A stretch of DNA of 6,134 nucleotides from Clostridia bacterium (GTDB taxonomy: Bacteria > Bacillota > Clostridia > Christensenellales > Aristaeellaceae): assembly GCA_024404275.1 (NCBI GenBank), contig JAKSQG010000105.1, positions 1 to 6,134 of the forward strand. The letters run 5' to 3'. Each line of letters opens with the position of its first letter. The stretch's first letter is position 1. Position numbers and translations under genes: made by a program. This document shows positions 1-4,879 of this stretch, piece by piece. The notes beneath the pieces are model-generated. The model was given only the letters and a program-made list of their open reading frames with translations, made no database searches and was not told where the DNA came from.

Positions 1-730
1 TGGGCATGACGTTAACGGCAGTACCCCAGGAGTAGGGGATGTCGTTGTCACGGCGATACACATTGGCGCGGGGGTTGTCCCAGGAACGGAACACGGCGCG
101 GATGGCGCCATCCAGCTGAACCAGGGGATCGGAGGGGAAGTCCTCGCCGATCTTGCTCTTGTATTCGGCCTTGAAGGACTGAGCCAGATCCTTCAGATCG
201 GCAGCGGTCAGTTCAACGTCGAACTTCACGCCCTTTTCTTCCTTCTTGGCATCGATCAGCTGCTCAAAATACTTCTTGCCGACTTCCATAACGACGTCGG
301 AGTACATCTGGATGAAGCGGCGATAGGAGTCATAAACAAAGCGCTCGAACTTGGGATCGGGGTTGCCGGCGATCATGGCGGCCACGACTTCGTCGTTCAG
401 ACCCAGGTTCAGAATGGTGTCCATCATGCCGGGCATGGAAGCGCGGGCACCGGAACGGACGGAGACCAGCAGGGGGTTGGTCAGATCGCCGAACTTCTTG
501 CCGTTGATTTCTTCCATCTTGGCGATGTTCTGCTTGATTTCAGCCATGATCTCATCGTTGATCTTGCGGCCGTCCTCATAGTACTGGGTGCAGGCTTCGG
601 TGCTGATGGTGAAGCCCTGGGGAACCGGCAGACCGATGTTGGTCATTTCGGCCAGGTTGGCACCCTTGCCGCCCAGGAGCTCACGCATCGTAGCGTTGCC
701 CTCAGAGAACATGTAAACGTACTTCTTCAT
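1..730 (-). CDS. ppdK: Pyruvate,phosphate dikinase, N-terminal part (runs off the left edge)
   Basis: Cytoplasmic enzyme that interconverts pyruvate + ATP + Pi and phosphoenolpyruvate + AMP + PPi; in anaerobes it usually works in glycolysis. The window holds residues 1-243 of a family usually near 875 residues, so only most of the N-terminal nucleotide-binding domain is seen. Visible motifs are the GGKGANLAEM loop with Lys22, the segment GLPVPQGFTISTEAC near residues 33-47, and SVRSGARASMPGMMDT near 90-105 with Arg92. Lys22 and Arg92 match ATP-site residues known from the Clostridium symbiosum enzyme. The end of the visible part, near 213-237 (FRSWDNPRA, then YRRDNDIP), is also typical. The ATG at 730 is chosen because AAGGAGG lies 10 nt upstream and the reading starts exactly where PPDK proteins start. 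It has its own promoter (841-813). Codon use is strongly biased (AAG, AAC, ATC, CTG, GCC, ACC), as expected for an abundant enzyme. Family assignment is very secure. Confidence 0.97.
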   Translation of the reverse strand, partial: MKKYVYMFSEGNATMRELLGGKGANLAEMTNIGLPVPQGFTISTEACTQYYEDGRKINDEIMAEIKQNIAKMEEINGKKFGDLTNPLLVSVRSGARASMPGMMDTILNLGLNDEVVAAMIAGNPDPKFERFVYDSYRRFIQMYSDVVMEVGKKYFEQLIDAKKEEKGVKFDVELTAADLKDLAQSFKAEYKSKIGEDFPSDPLVQLDGAIRAVFRSWDNPRANVYRRDNDIPYSWGTAVNVMP

Positions 731-740
731 GAATGGGAAA

Positions 741-747
741 CCTCCTT
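741..747 (-). promoter_or_regulatory. Strong ribosome binding site of ppdK
   Basis: The minus strand reads AAGGAGG here, a near-perfect anti-16S match, 10 nt before the ATG at 730. It fixes the ppdK start. The first A of the motif belongs to the TAA stop of a short upstream frame (799-746). Confidence 0.85.
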
Positions 748-812
748 AAGAGTTGGTAACAAAGACATGCAGACAAAACACGTCAAATAGACGGCGCATG
801 CCCGCTTCTCCT

Positions 813-841
813 ATTATAACGGAAAAACGCCCCATTTGCAA
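813..841 (-). promoter_or_regulatory. Sigma-A type promoter for ppdK
   Basis: On the minus strand a perfect -10 TATAAT (818-813) is preceded after a 17-bp spacer by TTGCAA (841-836), a 4 of 6 match to TTGACA. The predicted start point near 806 gives a leader of about 75 nt ahead of ppdK. It lies in the gap after the isomerase gene, so ppdK is probably transcribed on its own, although no clear terminator separates it from the upstream operon. Confidence 0.75.
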
Positions 842-850
842 CACTGTTTC

Positions 851-874
851 TGCCAAATTACGAACGTTTTGGCA
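851..874. repeat. Inverted repeat upstream of the ppdK promoter (candidate operator)
   Basis: TGCCAAA (851-857) and TTTGGCA (868-874) form a perfect 7-bp inverted repeat around a 10-bp centre. Its midpoint is about 55 bp upstream of the predicted ppdK start point, a usual place for an activator or regulator site. On the transcribed minus strand it also lies just past the isomerase stop codon, but no T-run follows the hairpin (the T-run precedes it), so it does not look like an intrinsic terminator. The binding protein is unknown. Confidence 0.35.
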
Positions 875-884
875 AAAAACTTTG

Positions 885-1808
885 TCATTCTGCGTCCTTT
901 TCGTACTCGGCATCCCGCAGCATCTGTTCAAACATTTCCCTTGCGAATCTCAGCCCCACAAGCCGCTGTCCCCGCGTCATGGACTTCATGCCGTTGCTGC
1001 ATTCAAAATTGAAGGTGCCCTCGTATCCCACTTCCCGCAGCGCCCGGATGATGGCCTTCCAATCCAGCCTGCCGTTGCCGGGAAACAGATGCAGGTCCTC
1101 ATAAACGGGGCGGATCCTGCCGAAATTGTCGTTGAGGTGCAGCGAACCCAGCCGCTTTCCGTACGCACGGATGGCCGCGGGGATATCCACGCCATTGATG
1201 TTGGCATGCCCCGTATCCAGACAGGTCTTCACCATCGGGCTGTTCAGCCTGTCCAGCAGATACAGGATGTCCTCCGTCTGCCCGAAGGGAAACACCGGGT
1301 CCCCCTCCTGCCACACATGATGGTGATCAAACAGATTCTCAATGTGGATCTCCACCCCGTATTTTTCCGCCGCGGGCAGCAGCGAGCCAAAGTAGCGCAC
1401 ATTGGCGTCCAATACCTTCCGCCTGTCCGCTTCGTCGGGCATGCGCAGCCACCGCTGCAGCGGATGGAACACCAGCCTTTTACAGTTCAGCATCGCGCAG
1501 GCTTCGATGTTGTTGAAGATCAGTTCTGACGGCAGATCACAGCTGAAATCCTCCCGTATCTCGGTCTCCAGCCGCCAGTGCGCATGCACCTGCCCCACCG
1601 CGATGCCCTTTGCCGCCGCGTATTTTGCGACTCGCTCAATAAACTGCCGCCAGTCGGACTGCAGCATGGGACCGTCCGCCTTCTCGCAGTATTTGTTCAG
1701 CCAGAAATCCATGGCCGTATAGCCGGCTTCCGCCAGCAGGTCGATGCATTCCTCCGCCGTCATATCGCCGCACAGATCGCGTGCCGATGCGCTGAAGATC
1801 GCTTTCAT
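885..1808 (-). CDS. Sugar phosphate isomerase/epimerase family protein (xylose-isomerase-like TIM barrel)
   Basis: A 307-residue cytoplasmic protein of the xylose isomerase-like / AP endonuclease 2 TIM-barrel superfamily, whose members are mostly metal-dependent isomerases, epimerases or dehydratases of sugars and polyols. Visible features: MTAEECIDLLAEAGYTAMDFW after strand 1 (residues 16-36), QVHAHW (73-78), a histidine in VFHP (115), HIENL with Glu157, CLDTGHAN with Asp198 and His201, SLHLNDN with His224, HLFPGNGRLDW (240-250) and NFEC with Glu269. Glu157, Asp198, His224 and Glu269 are the expected metal ligands. There is no signal peptide. The ATG at 1808 is chosen over in-frame upstream starts because AAGGGG lies 10 nt before it and the fold begins at once with MKAIFSASA. 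It starts 19 nt after the stop of the binding-protein gene, so it should be the fourth gene of the importer operon. The exact substrate cannot be called. Confidence 0.88.
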   Translation of the reverse strand: MKAIFSASARDLCGDMTAEECIDLLAEAGYTAMDFWLNKYCEKADGPMLQSDWRQFIERVAKYAAAKGIAVGQVHAHWRLETEIREDFSCDLPSELIFNNIEACAMLNCKRLVFHPLQRWLRMPDEADRRKVLDANVRYFGSLLPAAEKYGVEIHIENLFDHHHVWQEGDPVFPFGQTEDILYLLDRLNSPMVKTCLDTGHANINGVDIPAAIRAYGKRLGSLHLNDNFGRIRPVYEDLHLFPGNGRLDWKAIIRALREVGYEGTFNFECSNGMKSMTRGQRLVGLRFAREMFEQMLRDAEYEKDAE

Positions 1809-1827
1809 AGATGTTCTGCCCCTTCTT

Positions 1828-2853
1828 TCAATCGAAATCCATTTCGGGATAAAGCATTTCCGCCAGCGTTCTGTACGCCTCACTGAAGCGGCGGTTGGGT
1901 TTATTATGGAACAGCGACGGATCAAGGTCAACCACACGGCCGCTCTTCACCGCCCGCAGTACCTGCCAGACCGCATTGCCGCCGTACACATTCTGTGTCT
2001 GTGCGCCGCCATGCCCCTGTATCACGATCAGATCGGGATCGGCGGCATAGACCGCCTCGAGATTGATGCTGATATGCTCCACGCCATTTGTCCCCCCGCC
2101 GTCCGCGATGTTGACGCCTCCCAGCTGAGCGATCATGGCGCCGATGACGGTCGCCGATGTATTGGCAGCGAGAGTGCTGCCCGTGCCCTCAAACACGCTG
2201 AACACCTTCGGTCCCTGTTTCCTGTTTCCGGGTGTGCGGCAGATGATATCCACCACTTCGTCCAAAGCACTCACGGCCACGCCGTCCCACAGGTCAGCAC
2301 GGTCGTTCAGATGGCAGAACACCTTGAACCATTTCAGGTAATCGGCAAAGTCATTGTAATCGACCGCGATCACGGGAATGCCCGCCGCAGCCGCGGGACC
2401 GGCAATGGTCTTGTATCCGCTCATCGCCGTGCTGCAGATGATCACATCAGGGCGGAACGCCACAATACTTTCCGTGCTCCAGCTTTTGCCCGCGGAGTTT
2501 TCCGCCAGCACCGTCACCCCCGCATCCTGCGAGATGTCCCTGCCGATCACGGTATCATAGAGCTCCGCGGCAGAGCTGCCGCCCACGATGCCATCCGCCC
2601 TGCCGCCGGCTTCCACCCACAGCGTCACCAGACTGCCGTACAGAATGGCCGTTCTGCCGGGGGTTTTTTTGATCTCCATCGGCTGTGCGGAAACAGCATC
2701 GGTAAAGATGACGCTGTCCTCCGTCACGGTCACTTCATCGGCAAGTTGCAAAAAATGTTGTTTCATTGCCGCCTCACGGGGTTCTTCCGCCTTTGCGGAG
2801 ACCCCGCCGCACAGCAGCGTCAGCAGCATGAATAATGCAGCAAATCGTTTCAT
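1828..2853 (-). CDS. ABC transporter substrate-binding protein, iron-siderophore/cobalamin (FecB/BtuF-like) class
   Basis: A 341-residue exported binding protein that should capture a metal chelate (siderophore, haem or corrinoid) and hand it to the permease encoded two genes upstream. It begins with a Sec signal peptide: Lys2-Arg3, a hydrophobic core at 4-15, then a VSAKA cleavage region near 18-22. The mature part has features of the Peripla_BP_2 family: AILYGSLVTLWVEAGG (69-84), IVAFRPDVIICS (130-141), GIPVIAVDYNDFADY (158-172), AQLGGVNIA (242-250), INLEAVYAADPDLIVIQG (263-280) and the C-terminal SGRVVDLDPSLFHNKPNRRF (304-323). Cys15 follows Thr-Leu-Leu, so there is no proper lipobox, which is odd for a Gram-positive binding protein. 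The ATG at 2853 is chosen because it starts the signal peptide, has AGGAGG 7 nt upstream, and overlaps the ATPase stop codon as ATGA, which suggests translational coupling. Confidence 0.92.
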   Translation of the reverse strand: MKRFAALFMLLTLLCGGVSAKAEEPREAAMKQHFLQLADEVTVTEDSVIFTDAVSAQPMEIKKTPGRTAILYGSLVTLWVEAGGRADGIVGGSSAAELYDTVIGRDISQDAGVTVLAENSAGKSWSTESIVAFRPDVIICSTAMSGYKTIAGPAAAAGIPVIAVDYNDFADYLKWFKVFCHLNDRADLWDGVAVSALDEVVDIICRTPGNRKQGPKVFSVFEGTGSTLAANTSATVIGAMIAQLGGVNIADGGGTNGVEHISINLEAVYAADPDLIVIQGHGGAQTQNVYGGNAVWQVLRAVKSGRVVDLDPSLFHNKPNRRFSEAYRTLAEMLYPEMDFD

Positions 2854-3635
2854 CTGTCCCCCTCCTGCCGCCGCACGGGGATCACCACGGGATAGCCATC
2901 CGCCCCGTCGTTCATCAGCTGTGCTTCCACACCGAAGACCTCCCTGAGCGTCTGCTTGCAAAGCACCTCCCGCGGCGTTCCCTCGGCAAACACCTTGCCT
3001 TCATGAAGCGCGATCAGCGTATCAGAATACCTTGCCGCCAGGTCGAGGTCATGCAGCACCATCAGCACCGTCATGCCCGTCTCCCGGTTCAGCCTTTGCA
3101 CCAGCTCCAGTATCTCCAGCCGGCAGCTGATATCCAGATAGGTCGTCGGCTCATCCAAAATCAGTATCTCGGGCTTGCGGCAAAGCGCCATCGCCAGCCA
3201 CGCACGCTGCCTTTCGCCGCCCGACAGGGAGGCCAGCTGTCTGTGCTGCAGCCCGGTCAGCCCGGTCACCTGCAGCGTTTCATCAATGATGCGTTCATCT
3301 TCCCTGGATGATCCGCCTTTTCTGAAGGGAAAACGCCCGCACGCCGCCAGTGAGCGCACATCCATCCCCTGCGGCACAGCAGGCGACTGCGCCAGATAGC
3401 CGATGCGCCTTGCTACCTCATTTGTCGGATAGCTGTGAAGCTTTTTTCCTTCCAGCACAACGCTTCCGCTGTCGGGGCGCACCATGCCGAAGACCGTTCT
3501 GAGCAGGGTGGATTTTCCGCAGCCGTTTCTGCCGATGACGGTCACGATCCTCCCTTTGGGAATATCGATCGTCACCCCGTCCAGCACCCTGCGGTTCTTA
3601 TAGGAAACAGTCACGTTCTCAAAGCCAAAATACAT
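2850..3635 (-). CDS. ABC transporter ATP-binding protein, FecE/FepC type
   Basis: A 261-residue cytoplasmic ATPase that powers the importer. From the ATG at 3635 the motifs are complete: Walker A GRNGCGKST (35-43), Q-loop glutamine in YLAQSP (83), ABC signature LSGGERQR (137-144), Walker B ILILDEP (157-163), D-loop TYLD (165-168) and switch histidine in VLHDLDL (195). The spacing and the PTTYLDI segment are typical of ferric siderophore, haem and cobalamin importer ATPases. The preceding GTG at 3638 is in frame and would give one extra residue and a GTGA overlap with the permease stop. The ATG is preferred because GGAGGTGA (3649-3642) is better spaced from it; the stop and start then overlap as TGATG. 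The 3' end overlaps the binding-protein start by 4 nt. It should be active, as no key residue is missing. Confidence 0.95.
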   Translation of the reverse strand: MYFGFENVTVSYKNRRVLDGVTIDIPKGRIVTVIGRNGCGKSTLLRTVFGMVRPDSGSVVLEGKKLHSYPTNEVARRIGYLAQSPAVPQGMDVRSLAACGRFPFRKGGSSREDERIIDETLQVTGLTGLQHRQLASLSGGERQRAWLAMALCRKPEILILDEPTTYLDISCRLEILELVQRLNRETGMTVLMVLHDLDLAARYSDTLIALHEGKVFAEGTPREVLCKQTLREVFGVEAQLMNDGADGYPVVIPVRRQEGDR

Positions 3636-4630
3636 CACACCTCACCTCCGCTATCGCGTGTGCGCAGCATCAGCAGAAAGAAAGGCGCCCCGATGACCGA
3701 CAACAGGATGCTGACGGGAATCTCCCCCGGCGGCAGGATAACACGCCCGAGGACATCGCACAGCACCACCAGCCCAAAGCCCAGCAAGCCCGAAGCAGGC
3801 AGCAGCACCCGATGGTCCGCCCCCACCAGCAGCCGCGCAATATGCGGCACGATGAGCCCCACAAACGCGACCAGTCCCGCCACCGATATGGCGGCGCCGC
3901 TCAGCAGCGAAGATACAACGATCAGCAGAAAACGGAAGTTTTGTGTCCTGAGCCCCAGCGATGCCGCCGTTTCATCGCCCAGCAGAAGGATGTTCATCCC
4001 CGCGGGCAGCAGCAGGCAGAAAAGGATGCCGCACACGGCGAAGGGCAGTATCCTGTACAGCTCCGTCCAGCCTGCGCCGTTGAGACCGCCCACCAGAAAG
4101 CCGGAGGCATTGCCCAGCGCATCGGCAAAAAAGGTTTTGATCACGTCATTGAGCGCACCGAACAGCGCCGACACCGCCAGACCCGACAATATCATCCGCA
4201 GCGGGCTCACGCCCTTGCGGTACGCCAGCAGATAAATGAGCATGGTGGAAGCAAACGCGCCAAGGATGGTGCCCACCGGCAGCAGAGGCCCCAGCCCCGG
4301 CAGAGCTACCAGCATCAGGTATCCCGCAAAGCCGGCGCCTCCCGTCACACCGATGGTGGAGGGCGAAGCCAGCGTATTGCGCATCACGCATTGCAGGATG
4401 CACCCGGAAAGCGCCAGACACATGCCCACCATGCCGCCGCACAGCGCGCGGGGAAGGCGCAGATGATATACCAGCAGCCTTGCCGTGCTGTCCTCCTGCG
4501 ACCGCAAAGCCTTCAGCACCTCACCGAATGTAAACGGTACGGTGCCGACCGATACGGATACGATGATGCCGATGCCGCAAAGCAGCGCCAGCAAAACGAT
4601 CGTCAGTACTTGCCGTTCCCGGGTCTTCAT
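3635..4630 (-). CDS. ABC transporter permease, FecCD/BtuC family
   Basis: A 331-residue multi-spanning inner-membrane protein, the usual length for FecCD permeases, probably with about ten helices. The first hydrophobic segment is near residues 9-29. Family hallmarks follow: RLPRALCGGMVGMCLALSG (58-76), MRNTLASPSTIGVTGGAGF (83-101), LLLGDETAASLGL (215-227) in the loop that contacts the ATPase, GLVAFVGLIVPHIARLLVG (252-270) and PPGEIPVSILLSVIGAPFFL (300-319). Only one permease gene is present, so a BtuC-like homodimer is the simplest assembly. The ATG at 4630 is chosen because AAGGAG lies 8 nt upstream; the in-frame ATGs at 4666 and 4696 lack a ribosome binding site and would add a charged, non-family N-terminus. 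It is the first gene of the operon, and its stop overlaps the start of the ATPase gene. The transported compound cannot be told from the sequence. Confidence 0.95.
   Translation of the reverse strand: MKTRERQVLTIVLLALLCGIGIIVSVSVGTVPFTFGEVLKALRSQEDSTARLLVYHLRLPRALCGGMVGMCLALSGCILQCVMRNTLASPSTIGVTGGAGFAGYLMLVALPGLGPLLPVGTILGAFASTMLIYLLAYRKGVSPLRMILSGLAVSALFGALNDVIKTFFADALGNASGFLVGGLNGAGWTELYRILPFAVCGILFCLLLPAGMNILLLGDETAASLGLRTQNFRFLLIVVSSLLSGAAISVAGLVAFVGLIVPHIARLLVGADHRVLLPASGLLGFGLVVLCDVLGRVILPPGEIPVSILLSVIGAPFFLLMLRTRDSGGEV
3642..3649 (-). promoter_or_regulatory. Ribosome binding site that decides the ATPase start
   Basis: GGAGGTGA on the minus strand sits inside the last codons of the permease gene. 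It ends 6 nt before the ATG at 3635 but only 3 nt before the GTG at 3638, so ATG is the likelier start of the two adjacent candidates. Confidence 0.6.
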
Positions 4631-4797
4631 CGTCTCCGCTCCTTTTTCCGTCCAAATGATTTCCATGAAAACACAAAAAAAACGTTTCGCACCCACAAAA
4701 TTCCACTATGAAACCTTTGTGTTTACATTTGAAACTTTCAGTTTCCTTCTGAAATGCAATTCTGAAAAGCCCGCCGTCTGTCTTCTTTTCTCATGCC
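4631..4797 (-). promoter_or_regulatory. Leader of the importer operon with competing hairpins (candidate regulatory RNA)
   Basis: This is the predicted 5' untranslated region between the start point near 4797 and the permease ATG. It contains a small perfect hairpin (GAAACT 4745-4740 with AGTTTC 4736-4731), which competes with an alternative stem (TTTCAG 4754-4749 with CTGAAA 4741-4736). Further down, AAACACAAA (4724-4716) is perfectly complementary to TTTGTGTTT (4677-4669). Its inner part CACAAA (4721-4716) can instead pair with TTTGTG (4699-4694). A run of eight T (4682-4675) follows these elements. Such mutually exclusive pairings before a T-run are a feature of attenuators and riboswitches, but no known riboswitch consensus is recognised and the stems are AT-rich and weak. 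The regulatory role is inference. Confidence 0.35.
4747..4767 (-). repeat. Direct repeat TTTCAGAA, two copies 13 nt apart
   Basis: The minus strand has TTTCAGAA at 4767-4760 and again at 4754-4747, separated by TTGCA. Nearby CTGAAA (4741-4736) and TGAAAGTTTCA (4740-4730) carry the same core in inverted form. The cluster lies about 30-67 nt downstream of the predicted operon start point, so it could be a repressor-binding region or part of the leader RNA fold. It does not match the Fur box consensus by eye. Confidence 0.35.
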
Positions 4798-4803
4798 TTG
4801 CAG

Positions 4804-4833
4804 ATTATACAACAAAAAATGCCGTACCGGCAA
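4804..4833 (-). promoter_or_regulatory. Promoter of the importer operon, overlapping the upstream terminator
   Basis: A perfect -10 TATAAT (4809-4804) is preceded after 18 bp by TTGCCG (4833-4828), a 4 of 6 match to TTGACA. Its first two T are the loop of the terminator hairpin and the rest is its 3' arm. The predicted start point near 4797 lies about 165 nt upstream of the permease ATG. It is the best promoter seen ahead of the permease gene; a weaker candidate (CATAGT at 4710-4705) is much less convincing. Confidence 0.6.
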
Positions 4834-4845
4834 GCCGGTACGGCA
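4814..4845 (-). terminator. Rho-independent terminator of the secreted UxuA-like gene
   Basis: A perfect 12-bp stem (4845-4834 with 4831-4820 on the minus strand; core GCCGTACCGGC) with a 2-nt TT loop, in practice a 4-nt loop on 11 bp, is followed directly by six T (4819-4814). It lies 34 nt after the stop codon. The T-run is only on the minus-strand side, so it serves the gene at 4880-6130 and insulates it from the importer operon. Confidence 0.93.
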
Positions 4846-4879
4846 CCTGTTAGGTTAGCTTTCAATCAGCCGGTAAAAA

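Noticed and set aside
851..874. Intrinsic terminator after the isomerase gene
   Set aside because: The hairpin is present, but in the direction of transcription the T-run precedes the stem and purine-rich sequence follows it, so it lacks the terminator pattern.
753..1529. Long plus-strand open frame opposite the isomerase gene and ppdK leader
   Set aside because: It is antisense to the well-supported TIM-barrel gene, its product is rich in His, Gln, Pro and Arg with no recognisable domain, and it has no convincing ribosome binding site. It is a shadow of GC-rich coding sequence.
1744..2835. 363-codon plus-strand open frame opposite the binding-protein gene
   Set aside because: Its product has a His/Arg-rich composition typical of antisense translation, and it lies entirely opposite clear coding sequence.
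2854..2961. Upstream in-frame start for the binding protein at 2961
   Set aside because: The extra 36 residues are Gly/Arg-rich, would bury the signal peptide and would overlap the ATPase gene by more than 100 nt. The ATG at 2853 has AGGAGG 7 nt upstream.
3812..4711. 299-codon plus-strand open frame opposite the permease gene
   Set aside because: The translated product is dominated by Gln, Arg and His, as expected from reading the complement of a membrane protein. No start signals or domains are seen.
4721..4767. Fur box (iron repressor site) at the importer promoter
   Set aside because: The repeats around TTTCAGAA and TGAAAGTTTCA do not resemble the GATAAT-based 19-bp Fur consensus, and they lie downstream of the predicted start point.
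4631..4797. Cobalamin riboswitch ahead of the importer operon
   Set aside because: The importer class made this worth checking, but I do not see a B12-box-like sequence or the expected long GC-rich multi-stem core in the leader, which is short and AT-rich.
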